The position numbers and the translations under genes were made by a program. The notes beneath the pieces are model-generated. The model searched no databases. It was not told the origin of the DNA and saw only the letters and a list, made by a program, of their open reading frames with translations. This document shows, piece by piece, positions 1 through 13,481 of a stretch of 64,000 nucleotides of DNA. The DNA is taken from contig JBANAY010000003.1 of assembly GCA_037952775.1 (NCBI GenBank), positions 21,142,001 through 21,206,000 of the forward strand. Reading direction: 5' to 3'. Each line of letters opens with the position of its first letter. Position 1 is the stretch's first letter. Origin of the DNA: Clonostachys chloroleuca (lineage: Eukaryota > Ascomycota > Sordariomycetes > Hypocreales > Bionectriaceae).

Positions 1-3000
1 TGGCGAATTTATGATAGCAAGTTACCAGTCCTATGTGGGGTACTCGCTTTGGCAGCATGTCACTCACGGATCACCCTCATCCACCTACCAGTCCCTGTGA
101 TTTCAGGGGTCCTTATTGCGTCAAATTCAGGCGTCTACCTAGTCGGGCCGTCCGAAAAGTTAGATTGTCCTTGTCTGCTAGCAATTTTCAAGAACGAATT
201 TGAATATGACATCTCAAATCAAAATTGCATCCTCGCTCCGCCTAGCCCTGGGAGGAGTGAGGAGAAACCCACTCGCACCAACACTATTGTGGCGAGAAAG
301 GACCGCACAGCTGGTGGAAGCTGTTGTCTCACACTCAGGTCTTCACGGCAATAAGCTATTTGGGGCTGCCGCGTCCTCATCTGCAACGAAGCGGCAAGTG
401 CCACGCGAGATGCCTACCTACTATCTATGGTGGCTGCATAAGGGAGGGCTATAACATCCATCATTGGAATAGCTCGGAAGCTGCTAAACCGAGAAGAACC
501 AATACGTGCTAGCTGGGGATGAGTCGTATTTCCGCACTACCTTCCAGGTACCTTTCACTAGGTACCTTTCTGTCGCCTTTGCTCGACCAATATTAGGCAC
601 AACTTAGAGCTGGGCAAAACACACCCTCTTTTTTTTGCTTTTGTAGCGGATACCAGTCACCCCAAATGATTGAGACAACAAACTCCACACGACGCATGGC
701 AGGATGGGTGTAGCACCTGAATCCACTCGAAGCGTATGATGCAACCAGTCGGCTGTTGCGTGTTCAGGACACAGCAACCCGAGCATGGAAGCCTCCATTT
801 CTTCGAGGACAAGCATCTAGGCCTTGAAATAGCTATCACCTTCTGAGCACCTGCACTAGTTCGCCACTACTAGGTAGCCAAGGTAGGTCCGTTGGGAGCC
901 CAAGCGACTGGGTCACCAATCTCGTCCGCCCACCCCAATATGGAGGCAGGGCCGTTCAGGGTCAATGCTCCAATTGGGAAACAACTGGCTACTGGCTGAC
1001 AACTGTCTCATTGCCCGTATCTTGACGTGCGTCAATTACATTCACACAGTAGAGGGGCCTTAGTGCTGTGGAAACTACTAGTGTTCCGTCTTGGCTTTTG
1101 ACCAACGCCCACTCCTTATACTACGCAGAGGCCGAAATTTGAAATTTGAAATTACGGTTTTTTGTTTGCTTTTTGGATAGCTTGCAGTGCGCTAACCTCA
1201 AGCTTCGTCAAAAGCATGGCCCAGCCCAAGTGTCTCACCGTCAAGAAGGTTTATGCCTTCGGTAAGAAGATAGTTTGATTTTGAGCTCCTGTGTCGATTT
1301 TCTTGCTGCAGCGGAAAGGAGGACAAGCTTTTGGGTGCCTATCCGAATAAGCGGTCGTTGTTCCATCCTAAATTCAGGTTTGGATCCCAAGGTTCCCATG
1401 TTAAGCCAACCCCAGATAATAGAGTCCATATGATCAACTCGCCTGCGTGATCATTAAGCCTCTGCCAATGATATAGTGTGAGGCTGGATCGCCATTCAAC
1501 CGCACATTAGCCCCTTCTATCCTGACTGCACATCCCCGAAGATTGCTGAATTTGATCGAGCGCGATAATTTTTGCCGATCCATTTCCCCTCTCCTGACCC
1601 TGACCTCAACAGCCCAGAGTATCTGGCGAAGATTTAAGAATAGCTGCTTACTCATGTTTCCAGGGGTCCAAGCACTTCTTGGCACCTAAGGTCGGGCACA
1701 CCGCAGTCATGCTCCACCGTCTGTCTTATCTCCACCTTTATCCGTGGCAGGTGCCGTCCAGATGGGACTTTTAGCCTACCCTATTCTCTCAAGATCCAAA
1801 TCAACATCAGCATATGTCAACAAGCCCAGCATCGGCTGTGACGGAACTTTCCAGCAGCCAAGATGACAACATTTGTTACAGATCGGATCCCTGGTGGGAA
1901 AATGCCACGTGGAATTCCAGCCCACTCAGCCTGGCGCCCGCAGCACCGCCACGGACCGCCAATATTCGGGCGCCGAAGCATGTTTTGCACTTAGGACCCC
2001 TGCAACCTGGTGCACCTCCGACAGATTCATAAACGCGGAGCACCACACCCACGGGTCCGCTGATAGAGATGTGTTCCGCTTAGGGTTAAGTCTAGACTTG
2101 GGGATCTGTGTATAATGGGATGGGGGTCATTAAGGGCAGCCAACCTCATTGTGCCTGTTGTGCAACTTGACGAAATGCCACGTGGAGTCTCAAGCGCCGC
2201 CCCCCGTCAAAGACGCCTAAACTCGCATCTCTAAGGCAGACTTACAGATGCCGTGTGATGCACGAACGGTCCATCAGGGTCCAGAAACGTATTGTTGTCA
2301 GAGAAACATCCGTTTTCGCCACGGAAAGTGCCCTTCAGGCGCTCTCTCCTGCGTATTATCGGCCTTACCTCGCGTCCAGTCCCGTTTACGTTGTAGGCCT
2401 CTGTCTAAGTCACCCCCCTTGTGCGCCCTACGCGTACGGCTCTATCCGTCTGGAGGGGGAAATATCGGTTCGGAGCATTCTTCGCTAGGCAGCTGATTCG
2501 CGTGGCGCCCCCGGCACCTGCCAGCGTCTCGAACTGGGGCTATTGATTACTCTGCATTTGGCATTATTGTTCACCATGGGCATGATCGGAATGTACGGCT
2601 GCCGATTTGCCACACCGATGGACGTCTGACGGTGACCCAAATGTCCGATCAGCTCTTACCCTAAAGCCATGGTCAATCACTTATCTCATCTCAACAAAAA
2701 AAAAGCAACGCGGCGTTTTGAGACTAAGCAGGTGGCCAACCGGATCGGCTCGTTGGCGATGTTATGGATGCAAGCTGAATGTTCTGGAAAACCAACTTCG
2801 TTGATGTGGATACACTCCTTGGTCAGAGCTTGCTCCCTCCCTGGTCTGTGGCTGGCGTCTATAGGTTTTTGTCCCTAGATTTTCGTTAGAGCGCTTGAAA
2901 ATGGTAGGTGGATTTTTTGGTTGTCGATATGCAAGACTTTGTCTCTACTCGATCCACGGGTACCATTGGAGCTCTTGCCATCGAGCGCTCGGTTGACCCA

Positions 3001-3218
3001 TGAGCAAGCCTTTCTTTTCTCACCCAACACCCCGTTCAGCCCCATCTGGAAGGCCGAGGCTTTGAAACATGGCTCAAATGAGGAGAAATGGGATTTCCAA
3101 ATGTCGCTGCCATCTTCGAGTGAGGCTAGAAATAGGCCCTCTTCACCTCGCGAATTCCCAGAGAACATTTCCCCTCTCAGCCCTGGGGTTGTTGCAAGGA
3201 TACAAAGCCTAGCCCGAA
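1..3218. other. Intergenic, no supported gene
   Basis: I see no convincing coding region in this 3.2-kb stretch. Open frames on both strands are under 145 codons and lack recognisable domains. Small features only: a directly repeated AGGTACCTTTC motif near 547-575, and three consecutive copies of GAAATTT near 1134-1153. An ATG at 1216 opens about 20 codons with a possible donor after it, but no downstream exon could be joined. The right part should hold the promoter and leader of the Zn2Cys6 gene that begins at 3219. Confidence 0.5.
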
Positions 3219-5554
3219 ATGATGCCCGATTTGCAGGAAATGGATAGCAGTCGCAAATTTCAGCATATCCAGCCGGCACCTCCTTCCTCATCAGAACCAA
3301 CTGAAGAGGTGCCCGGTGGTGTGGCCGGCGAGGGGTTTCCGTTCCCTTCCAAGCGGCAACGCAGAAGCCAAGTCAAGACCGCCTGTGACACCTGTAGAAC
3401 AAAGAAAACCAAGGTTAGTAGATTCCTCATCGCGGGCTGTTGAGCTACTGACCGAGCCGACGAGAAAATAGTGTGACAATCAGCGGCCAGTATGCGCCGC
3501 GTGCCTTAAGCGAGGCACGGGGTGCACTTTTGATGGTGTGCCCGCCGAGGCTGATGAGCTGACCGAATCCGACGAGCTGCTGTCATTGCTGACTTCTGCA
3601 CTGACCGAAGAGGAGGTAATGACCTTGCTGTCCGACATCAAGCACAGAAACAATTTCTCCGAGTCCCTGAAGCATCTGAAAACATTGCGTGATGAAAGGC
3701 TGTTCGAGGACACCAGCGGCACAGATTTGGCTTTGGCTCCGGACCAAGACAGTCTCGAGTTCGAATTGATGACGCGCCATTCTCTGTTGTTCCCAGCATC
3801 AGTTGCGCTCGACAAAAACCTGCTGTCGCAGAAGGGTTCTTCGTCATCTCATAGTGCCGATGCTGTTCAAGCGGGGTATGTTGCTCAAGGAAGGTACGAC
3901 GTGCGATTTCCTGCCAATGCTGATTCTTCAAACTGTACCAGGTCCCATCAAGCGTCCAGCAGCACTGTGGCTCCCAGGGCCCAGCCCGTGAAATTATTTG
4001 ATCCTCGACTTCGGAATGTCGAGTTTTCTACCTGGACCGATGTGTCGATAGATAACCTCGATGCGGCTCGGCTTATCTCTAAATACCTGGAGGTCGATCA
4101 TCCGGTGCTTGGATTGTTTGACCATGAACTATTTCTGGCGGACCTGTCCACTGGACAGAAGCGCTTCTGCACCAGCTTTCTCGTGAATGCGATTTTGAGC
4201 TGGGGTTTTGTATGACTATTTCGCACCCTCCAAAACTGCATTGTGCTCGATCTGACCAACAAGAATCCAGCTCCAATATCTTCCACCCAAGTCTCCAGGA
4301 GGGCCATCCGAGAGCAGCAAGTTCTTTACGAGGGCCCGTGGCCAATGGGTCACAGGTTCGATGGGTGATTCGTTTCCCGCAGTAGCAGGCCTGCAACTCC
4401 TCAGTCTAGCGGCGACTTTCTCTGGCCAAGGGCCGACTGCGAAGAAGCTATTATTTGATGGCATCGACATGGCCAAACGATTGGATCTGCTGAGCAGCGG
4501 CGACAAAACTCCGAAGTCAGCTCGAGTTTACAGTACGGATGAATTGAAGGCAGCTTCATCAGCTGCATGGGGGTTGTTTTGTCATACCACGTATGTATAT
4601 CTTGATCGACCAGTAACCCCGAACAAGGTACTGACTTGGGATGCAGCTTGCATGCTTTGCACTGCCAAAAGTGTGAGTTGTGGTCAATTGGCCCGCCCAC
4701 CCTACCAATCCCAGCATCCAACGACCCGACGACACTCTATTATCTCTGCCAGCTCTGGACCATCGTTCACGATATATTGCGCGAATACTTCTCGCCAGAA
4801 CGCATCTCAGAGCCAGCCCGTTATGAAATCCAATTCGCCCAGACGACGTTCCACCGACTCCTCGATTGGGGAAGCTGCCTGCCGCTCACCCTTGCAAGGG
4901 GAAATAAGACCACATACCAAGGTGCTATACTGCAGTAAGGATGATGTCTTCCGTGCTTTGTGTCACTGACGGCTGACAAATGACCTTTCACAGCATTTAT
5001 TTCCACGCTGCAAGTATTACCCTTCTCCGGCCACTGGTTTTGTTCGACGAGGACTCTGCATTTACTCTGGACACTGGCTCGAAGAGACCCGCCAAGGACT
5101 TCCTCCACGCCTCCTCGAACCAGCTCAAGAGACTTGTTAGTCTGTACCAAGCCAACTTTAGTCACACATCGGAGCTCTCGATCCTCTGGCATACTGGGTG
5201 TCTCTTTGTCGCCAATGCCGTGATCCGAGATGTGACCAGCCCAACTTCACGACTACATTTTTGGCGTTGTTTGTATGGTTACAAGAGTCTGTACCCAAAG
5301 TCCCCCTGGTGAAATCCATCGCAAAGGGCCTTCTTTTGATGGCCGTCATGGGAAACCTTATCACCAAGGAAGAGGCCTGCCGAGAAATTGGGGAATTCCA
5401 GTCAGGAAACGACGGTGAACACAGCTACGCGATGGAACCGACTGAGGCTTGTTTTGTTGTCGACCTTGATCTGGGGCTTTCCGATGCTGTAGGATCGCAT
5501 GTGGATAGCTTGGCTCAGAATTTTGACGACATGTTCATGGATTACAATGAATAA
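3219..5554 (+). CDS. Zn2Cys6 fungal transcription factor, frame interrupted once near the 3' end
   Basis: The predicted product is a nuclear DNA-binding regulator. The binuclear zinc cluster lies at about residues 57-84, with spacing C-x2-C-x6-C-x6-C-x2-C-x6-C after a basic KRQRRSQVKT stretch. The first intron splits the cluster. A fungal middle homology region follows, with stretches such as VAGLQLLSLAATFSGQG and IYFHAASITLLRP. Introns read as 3414-3471, 4210-4291, 4591-4646 and 4935-4993. The start is one of two adjacent ATGs (3219/3222). The reading frame ends prematurely at about 5311, while the conserved tail (LVKSIAKGLLLMAV to the stop at 5554) continues in another frame. One extra C in the C5 run near 5303-5307 would make a 693-residue protein. 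Target genes cannot be inferred. It could be a recent pseudogene, but a sequence error is more likely. Confidence 0.82.
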
Positions 5555-5874
5555 GTCTTCTCGCTTTCAAGGCTTCGATTAAGGTGCACACACACAAGTC
5601 ATCAATACGACTAACAGATTGATGAGCGAGGAATTTTTTATACGTGGGACTGTAATTGAGAGACAGAGTATTATACCCCTTTAAGCATAGAATTATTACG
5701 AGGTGAACGAGTTACCACCATCACATGCCCGAAAGTGAATGGCGTAGAAAATAACATTTCATTGACATACGTACCATGTAGTACTACGGACACGCTATTT
5801 AATACGTAGGATTCCACAGTAGCCCACCAATTTCCGGGACCCAGAAATGTCACTACCATCTCGGCATTATTGAA
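5555..5874. other. Convergent intergenic region
   Basis: These 320 bases separate the 3' ends of the Zn2Cys6 gene and the oppositely oriented bZIP gene. The stretch is AT-rich and should hold both 3' untranslated regions. Nothing else is recognised. Confidence 0.5.
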
Positions 5875-7154
5875 TTATTGAGACCCCCACAAACCGTTGT
5901 TGTAAGGACATTGCCGATGAACCCCAGGCGTGGTGTAGGGATTGCTGTTCGTGGTGAATACTTGTTGAAGTGGCAATTGGGTTGTGTTCGACGCGGCGGG
6001 CTCTGTTGAACCAATCACATTAGAAACCGTTACAAAATCCGCAGAATGTGAATGATCTGCCGATGCGAAGAGACTTAGTTGTGGTTGGTGGGGGTTTGCC
6101 CAAAGGCTCGGGCCGTTGTTGGCTCCCGAGCTCAGAAGGCCTAGGCACTCGACCGTGCTGCTGGCGGCGCTGGTGCCATAGCTCGGGTAAGCCCCAACCT
6201 TGTTGTTGACGGATGCCATTGCCTCGTAGCCGAGGTACGTCTGGATAAGAGTGCAGTTGCAGTTTGTATGGCGGAGCAACTCTGACTTGAGATCCAACCC
6301 CTCGTTGCTCAGGGATTGGAGGTATCCGGATAGAAACTTGTGTTTGTCCTCGACCTCAAATTCGACACTTGACAGGGCTTTAGCATGACGGCGTTGACGG
6401 TGTCTACAGCGGTTGGCAGCCAGACGATTCCGCTCCAGGGCTCGCTGGCGAGCTGCCTCGTCCTTGAAGTAGATAGAGCCGGAGGAGGCTCTGGGAATGT
6501 CATTAGGTCGCTGGGGGGAAGAGGGTGGAAAGCGTGTGGTGGATTTACCCCATTTTGTTCCGGGCCTTGACGCATCCTCTTCTTCTTTATCGGCTCCACT
6601 GTCGAGAGTGGTAATTTCGACGGTGGTTCTTGTTGAGGAGTGATGGGAAATGGGGAAGCTGTTGGTGAGGCATATTGATTATGGTTCATATGCGATGGGT
6701 GGCCGGTTGGTGTGGCCTGCCAGCCATGCCATCGTTCAGGGGCATCGTCACTCTGTGGATTTTCTAGAAGGGGAGTCACATAGTTCGCAACATATGAGTT
6801 GTCAGTGACGGGGACGGATATCGTGGTTTGCCGAGACGACTCATCATATGGAGGAGAGGGAGCCGAGGCGATAGGACGGTCGGAATATTTCGATATGGGT
6901 GTGTAGGGATCTTCGTGTTGGGGAGGGATTGTCTCTTCGAAAAAGACACGGCCGTACCCAGCTGGGTTGGTAGCTGTCGTGGTAGATGTGACCGTGAAGA
7001 TGGCCTCCAGGGGGCCTGAAGTACCAGCGTATGAGTATTGGCTTGCCTGTGAACCGTAGCAGTGGTCACCTGGCTGTGACGTGGCGAGCATCCATTGAGG
7101 TGGATGGCAAGCATGAGGATTATTCCGCATCGGGGGATCTGTTAGGAGATACAT
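5875..7154 (-). CDS. bZIP transcription factor, Atf1/Aft1-like
   Basis: The predicted product is a nuclear bZIP regulator of the ATF/CREB-like class, which in fungi is linked to stress and development. The basic region is ERNRLAANRCRHRQRRHAK (minus strand, near 6380-6440), followed by zipper heptads and an NCNCTLIQTYL segment typical of the Atf1 group. The N-terminal 280 codons are Ser/Pro/Thr/Gln-rich, with a KKKRMRQ basic patch. The N-terminal part (start ATG at 7154) and the bZIP part lie in different frames. They can be joined in two ways: one extra C in the C6 run near 6512-6517 (426 residues), or a 38-nt GTAAAT...CCCCAG intron (413 residues), which is shorter than normal fungal introns. 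A 6.3-kb gene-poor region lies upstream. The exact start is uncertain because further ATGs follow. Confidence 0.8.
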
Positions 7155-10100
7155 TAGCTACGTGGGGTCTTACCTGGGCTAAGGTGCCCCGGGGAGGTAG
7201 CGACTTACCTGCCTACCTGGACTAGAAGGCCACAACGAGAGATGATAGATGGCCCAGCTTGGGCTAGAGACCTGTAAGCTGCAATGACCACAGCACCGAG
7301 AATGTAGGCTCAGCCTGGGCACCACACGGTTTGCTCGATGTGAGGGACCGGATAACGGCCCGCAAACCGGCAGCAGGTCAGACTAGTCCGGCTTCTTGTT
7401 CCTTGGGTGGATTGCCCTGGGCCTGCTGAGACTTGAAGCAGGTGCGATGCGGTGCTTGTAGCTGCCACTGTAGCGCTGGTGAGGGAAGGAGGGGAGAAGG
7501 AAGGAGCAATGGAAGGGACGAGGGGCTCGAGTAGACGAGATAATAGTTTCCCGCCGGTGAGTTGGAGGGGGGCTCACTTGTCCTTATTGCCTATGACCCG
7601 TCTCTTCGGCTTCAGAGCCTGGCGATGGGGTTGTTTCGGCAGGCAGAGGAGTGCGTGCGTGCGTCCGCGCGCATGTGTCTCTGCATGCAAATGTGCGATG
7701 CTTGGGCCTATCTGCTTGGGATCCTGCAGCAGTCACGCTGCAAGCCTACGCTTCGAGGAGTCCTGTGCGGAGCCTTGAGACAAGAGGGATTGGCCAGCCC
7801 AACGACACAGGCTCGGGGAGCTACTTGGCCCAGCTTAGGGCCATGGTAAGCTTGGATGCAATCCGACCTAAGAGGCCGCAGACAGGATGCTGAGCAGCAG
7901 GCCGATCAACATGTTGGTACAGGGATACGGCCTAGAGGAGCTGACACTAAACCCAGTTACCTGAGAGTCAGGCAAAAGCAATATCGACACTTTGACCTCG
8001 ACGGGGGAGTGGTTATAAACCATGAATGCTGTACGCAATCATATGTGTACAAATATACACGCATGCGTGCGCTTATACACACCGCACACCTTCATATACG
8101 GCTGCGACTTTTTCAGTTCACCTCCAAACAATATCTTCTTCTGAGACTAGGTGATAGCTTCATCTCCTTGTTTGAACGCCCGAGGGATCGTCTGTCGCGA
8201 TGGCGACAGGGATGTCTCAGCTTTGTCCATTCGGCAAGCTTCTTATCCGGATCTTTGACGGCCAAACTATTGAGCACTTGAGATCTTTATTGCATCTCAA
8301 TACCGGGAATATAGGTGTCCGAAGCTTTCAAGCCCAATTCACCCCCCCTTGTATCGTTTCCTTCCACGTACATCTCTTGGGTGTGTTAAGGCTTTGTAAG
8401 TTTGTTCATTGGCCGACGGTGCCCGGACAACTCCGGGCGGCGTTTATTGGATGATGTGGGTACTTGCTCTGGGTTCCAACGGTCCCTCACCGGGGATTTC
8501 ATGTATATTAGTAGTATTTCCTCTTCCCCCGGCGCAGAATAGTCAGAGCGGAGCAAAGGATACATTCACGAAACAGGTATACATCCACGAAACAGGTATA
8601 CATCCACGAAACAGGTATACATCCACGAAACAGGTATACATCCACGAAACAGGTATGTTGTACAGTGCTGCAGCGCGCGAGCACAATGCTCTTCTCTTCC
8701 TCCACCCTCCCTCTGATTTAACTGCTTACCGATGTATACTTGTGTTGACAATTTCAGCCTTCTGGGTGCTGCCTCTTGTCCTTTGACAAGTCTTGGCGGG
8801 CCGTGTTTCTACTTCGGTTACTGAAATAAATACTAGGCACTCAGAGAAAGATCGGGATATGTTCTCGTCGATTTGAGGTTTCGATAACTGCCGATACTTG
8901 AGATAACTATCTTATTGACCGACCTTTGGGATGGCTGCAGGTAGCCACCATGCTTCCGCACCCTCTCCGATAGCGACGGATGATGACACCCACTCGTACA
9001 GGTGGACAAGCATGATTCGGCCCAACTAATCATGCAGTGTGCAAATACCACCATCAAGCACCAACGCCACTAGAACCACCATGAACAATAGCACGTACAT
9101 CCAGGTTACAAGCTTATGTAGTTCAAGTGGTTGTCATATGCTTCCCCGCCGTTCGGACATGATTGGTGTACTCGACAGCACAACTGTGTATGATCACGGC
9201 TCAGACAACGCCTTGGTCTCTATATGCCATGTAGGTCTGGATAGAGAGAGCTAGCGTGCCCCGATTTGACATATTAACCCCCAAGCTATTGCGTTACACA
9301 AACCTACTCCCGCAGGAGAATGGTTAGCAAGCGGGTTGGGTGGTTGGGTGATCTCATGTTGGGTTTATCTAAAGCGCTTCTAAGCTCCCATCAAGCATGC
9401 AAGCACCATGTCTCAATCCGAATGGTGGCGGCGGCGGTGTGTATACATCACACAGACGAAGGTTCATGAGACATCCATCCCCGCCGATGGTATTTATTTA
9501 CTAATGATTTTTCCATGTTGGGGCTAAATCCGAGAGTTTGGAGATCGTGGAAAGACGAAGCGTCGTTAGTTCTGGATCAGTCTGATGCTGCTATGTCCCT
9601 TCCAGAAGAACCGTGCGCCCATGATGATGATGGCCCTCCAAGGCACTTTGGCTTCATTGCCCAAGATACGATGCTGAGTGATTGCTCAAGGAACAATGCC
9701 CAGAATCGAATGGCTGCAATGTGCAATTTGGGGGTAACAATTGCAGAACCCCTCCCCCCTCCATTTCGACACAGATTGTTTCCGCCCATCGCCAAACGCC
9801 TGCCGAAAATGATGCGGCCTAAGCTGAGCCTTGCTGCTTTAAATCATATGCTCGCCCATTGGGCACTGAACGATGACTCCTCAGGCGTCAATTTGCCCTC
9901 TCTGCTTTTGATCCATTGATGCGGCATAGGTAGAAGGATCTGGATCTCTGGGTTCTTATTCGTGCTGACTAGGATTATTCAGCCCGGCGCCACCTTGACT
10001 CTCTCGGTATGTTGCCGTTATTGTCCCTTTCCTCGAGCGGTGGAGACGGTTCCCTCGGTATGGTTTCTTTTTCGTTCGCCTCACTAATAATCCCGGGGAG

Positions 10101-13100
10101 CCAGCATTTACGAGCCGGTCAAGGTTGTATTCTCAATGCTCGAGGGCTGACATGGGAATCTTGGTGAGCAAAACGGAACAATGTGACTCTTAAGATACCA
10201 TGTCAAGGGGGGCCAAACTATAACTTTCGTGAACTTTCGCCATGATTCATCTTTAGATTGACAAATCCGCAGCTTGACTAACGAGACTGAAGTTCCTAAC
10301 TCCAATTCTCAAGGTATTTGCCACCAGGTATTGCCGGCATTAGATGTATACGCTCGGTTTCCTCTTAGAAATCGTGGAGAAAGGTTCGCGAATTGGCTTT
10401 TGCATATTCGTGTTGGTGGAACGTATGTGGCACACTCATGATGAGATGATACTTGCATTATCTCTACCTGCTTGCTGATAGTGCTGTAGGTGATCTAGAG
10501 GTCGACGCTAAAGAGAGTCCCTGTTGATCCCTTGGAGCTGGCCTGGTATCGGTGTACTGCACTCAAGACTTTATCTATTGACGTGTTGCGGAGTGTTCGA
10601 GTGAAGCTGAAGGTACAAGACCTTAGTCAAGGGTCTGGACTTTTCGATTGAGCACCAGGATGCTAGCAGGTTCCAGCCACGCCCGCTATATACTCGGCCG
10701 TTAAGCGTTTACCACAACGTCAACCCCCTACCATTGTGTATGCACTGGTGAGGCCTCCGACCAGAATCATCGTGCGTTTGCTCGTGACATCCGATATACC
10801 ATTCATGTACAGCGGTGCATAGCGTTACAGAACCGGCTATGCACGTCATTCGTTGACGTGGCAAGTTTGGTTGGCTCAATTGTAAAGGCGGTTATTTGCT
10901 CTGCCTGATCTGGGGAGAAGAGAAGTGGCGGAGGCGACCGGCCATCACTTGCTTACCCTGGATGTCTGGTGATGCATGCTCCCTCAAAGACTGAGCTCCC
11001 ATTCAAGGACGGACAGTTATGGTATTTGGGAGACGTATCGATGGAATCCAGTGAGCGTCGAGAACAACATGGCAGCTGCATTATGCCTGACAAAACAGCC
11101 ACATGAGATTAACAACACCTTTTGGCTCTTAATTTCATCAGGCAAGGTTTTTTTTTTACAGAAAAAAACCTTGAGTTCCGACTTAGGCCCAAGAAAGCGT
11201 TAGAGAAAAGTGGGAGGGCTTCATCATGGTCGACGATGTATGCCGGAGATAAGTACGTCTGCATATCGGCCTCGCATTACACACTGTCTTTGTAACGACC
11301 TCGAATCCGGCCAGTTGGCGGGGACGAGACCAACGGGAATTGGAGACCGAACAGTGAGAGCAAGAAGTGCAGCACCAAGGGATGCTTGAATATAGGCTCG
11401 CCATGGAAAAGATAGATGCTCTCGCATGACGAAATGGGTTTGGACCTCGCGAAGGAATTCAAGCAATCCCGGTTTGTCTCTGCCCCGATATAGGAAATTG
11501 GAGCAACCCCATGCCGGGCCTAGAGCAATTTCTCTTCAATGGAAGCAGTCTAGATGCGGTGCCAACAAGTTGATATGGACATCTTTGCGAGGCTTTTCGG
11601 CTGCTGAACTTTTTGATAGCAGGGAGCAGCACTTGCTTTCATATATGAACGAGTCTGGACAGGGAAGCTGCAAGTTGATAACTTGTTATCTCAATTGCAT
11701 CTCTAAAAGTTGAAATTTATTCGCTTGATCGAAAAAACTGAAGCCAAAGAGGAGAAATGAGCTAGGCGAGTTATCGTGCTAGGGTTGAGGAGGGCCGGTG
11801 GCGGAATATTCGGAAAGGGGGCTCGGGACTAGGATGATGGGAATGCGTGGTCACATGCCTACCTACCCATTGTACACCGGAGGCATTTGACCGATGAGTC
11901 CATTCACTCACTGTCTTGCCATTTCAAACCAGGTCACGACCCCTTGTGATGAAGTAATCTCTATTTACAGGCTACCTGTGGAATATAGGGAAGGGTTGGA
12001 CTTGTCGATGAGACAGGACCGGTTCCACAGCTTCTAGTGCAGTACGGCTCCCACCGTGGCTGACAACCCCACGAATCCCAGGCCCAGGAGCAGCTCTACA
12101 ATGGGGCAAGCGGTGACCCATCAGGGACTAGACCAGCTGAGGGCATTTGATCCCTTTGGGGACTGCTTTCCGACTACTGTAGTTATCCGGTGGCTGGTCC
12201 TGGTCTCAGCTGTGTTACATCTTTACCTCCCTTGCACGAGAAGGGAAAAGAAACGGCGAAAATAGGTAAACATCGGCTATGAGCTGCTCCTGATGATGGA
12301 GCTGTTCGCCACGTCGACATGGCATGTGGCAGAAGGTCGTTGTCGCACCTGTTCCCGTGATCACTAGAACGTGTCAGACTATGTCGGAGAAAAAGTCTAG
12401 GCTCGGGAAGCTTGGCCAACACGATCCAAAGAGGGAAAAAAATCCCTACGCCAGCACCGGCCGAGCTGTCAGGCTAGGTGGGGTTTTTAGCTTCTCAACC
12501 CACATCCCCAGGGCCCAGAGTCGGCGAAAATGTCCCATGTTGGGTATCGTGGATGAAGACGTGAGGCAGCGAGGAGCGAGCAGAGCCCATGATTGTAACT
12601 GTAGCCAGCCAGGACTGTTGCATTGTATGCCGGCGGGAGATGGCAACTATATCAGAGGCTGTATACGATCCAATGGGGCCAATTGGGAGAGGAAAGAGAC
12701 AAGAGGTGGTTATTTTCGTTTTACATCGAACCCCACACCACCTATTCTAGAGCATGAAGACCCTGGTGAGAGGAGTGAATGGTGGTTGCGGAGATGACGC
12801 GGGGCTTGATGGGTAGTGAGTCTTTGGTCAGTGGATGGGGGCACAGACTCTGGTCCCTGCCAATGCGATGCGGTCATGATCGATTGCGTATCGAGATTGG
12901 CGGCAGCTTAATCTGTCCGTATATGCGTATGTACCTCTCGTACATGAGATCAGATGGAGGCTGATGAGAAAACGTGGGAAATCATTGGTGCTTTTTCGAC
13001 AAGATTGTGGGGAAGCAGAGACAACGTCAGACACAAGAGGGATGGACGTGGCAGTGGCCGGCGGCGTATTCCTAGACGGTCCTGAGACCTCGAGATTTTC

Positions 13101-13481
13101 GGCGCCGCTTACCGTGTTTGATCAGCCTCGCGAACCCCTCAGTAGCGCTCTCCACAGAGTAGCGCTAATGATCACCACCGGCCAAGCGGGCATCATGGCC
13201 ACCATTCATCCGTCTCCATTTTGAAAGGCTCTTCACTGCGGAGTCTCGGCGATGGCTTCTGAGATGGGAGATGGACGTCAGATGGATCCTGGGGCAGCCT
13301 CCCCCATCGATGGGATATTAAAGGGCACAACCTCGACGTTGAAATCCGGGGTTGATCACTTCAATCATCACTTCCATCTCCAAGCAACACCTGAGCCGAC
13401 CTGAGTGAACAGAGCCAGCTTCTCTTCTTCGTTCCCGTCTCAAAACCACAAACACCAAAACACACACACCCAGTCGCTACA
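7155..13481. other. Long gene-poor region upstream of the bZIP and inositol oxygenase genes
   Basis: This is 6.3 kb without a gene I can support. The largest open frame that does not oppose a gene is 134 codons at 9515-9919 (+), with no recognised motif and no visible splice partners. A 19-bp minisatellite sits at 8562-8656. The right end (about 13300-13481) has promoter character: an ATATTAAAG box near 13315, a CT-rich tract and a CACA-rich leader just before the inositol oxygenase ATG. The rest may be regulatory DNA of the bZIP gene, non-coding transcripts or decayed sequence; none can be told from sequence alone. Confidence 0.45.
8562..8656. repeat. 19-bp minisatellite, five copies
   Basis: Five head-to-tail copies of ACATCCACGAAACAGGTAT are seen. 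The last four are identical and the first differs at one base (ATTC for ATCC). Because 19 is not a multiple of three, all frames stay open across the array and give spurious short ORFs on both strands. Confidence 0.95.

Noticed and set aside
2080..2100. TTAGGG near 2090 as a telomere repeat
   Set aside because: A single copy only; no array.
8570..8660. 19-bp repeats as a CRISPR-like array
   Set aside because: No spacers between the units and a eukaryotic context; it is a tandem minisatellite.
9515..9919. 134-codon plus-strand frame
   Set aside because: Starts with an ATG but shows no domain, no codon bias like the nearby genes and no splice partner; not listed as a gene.
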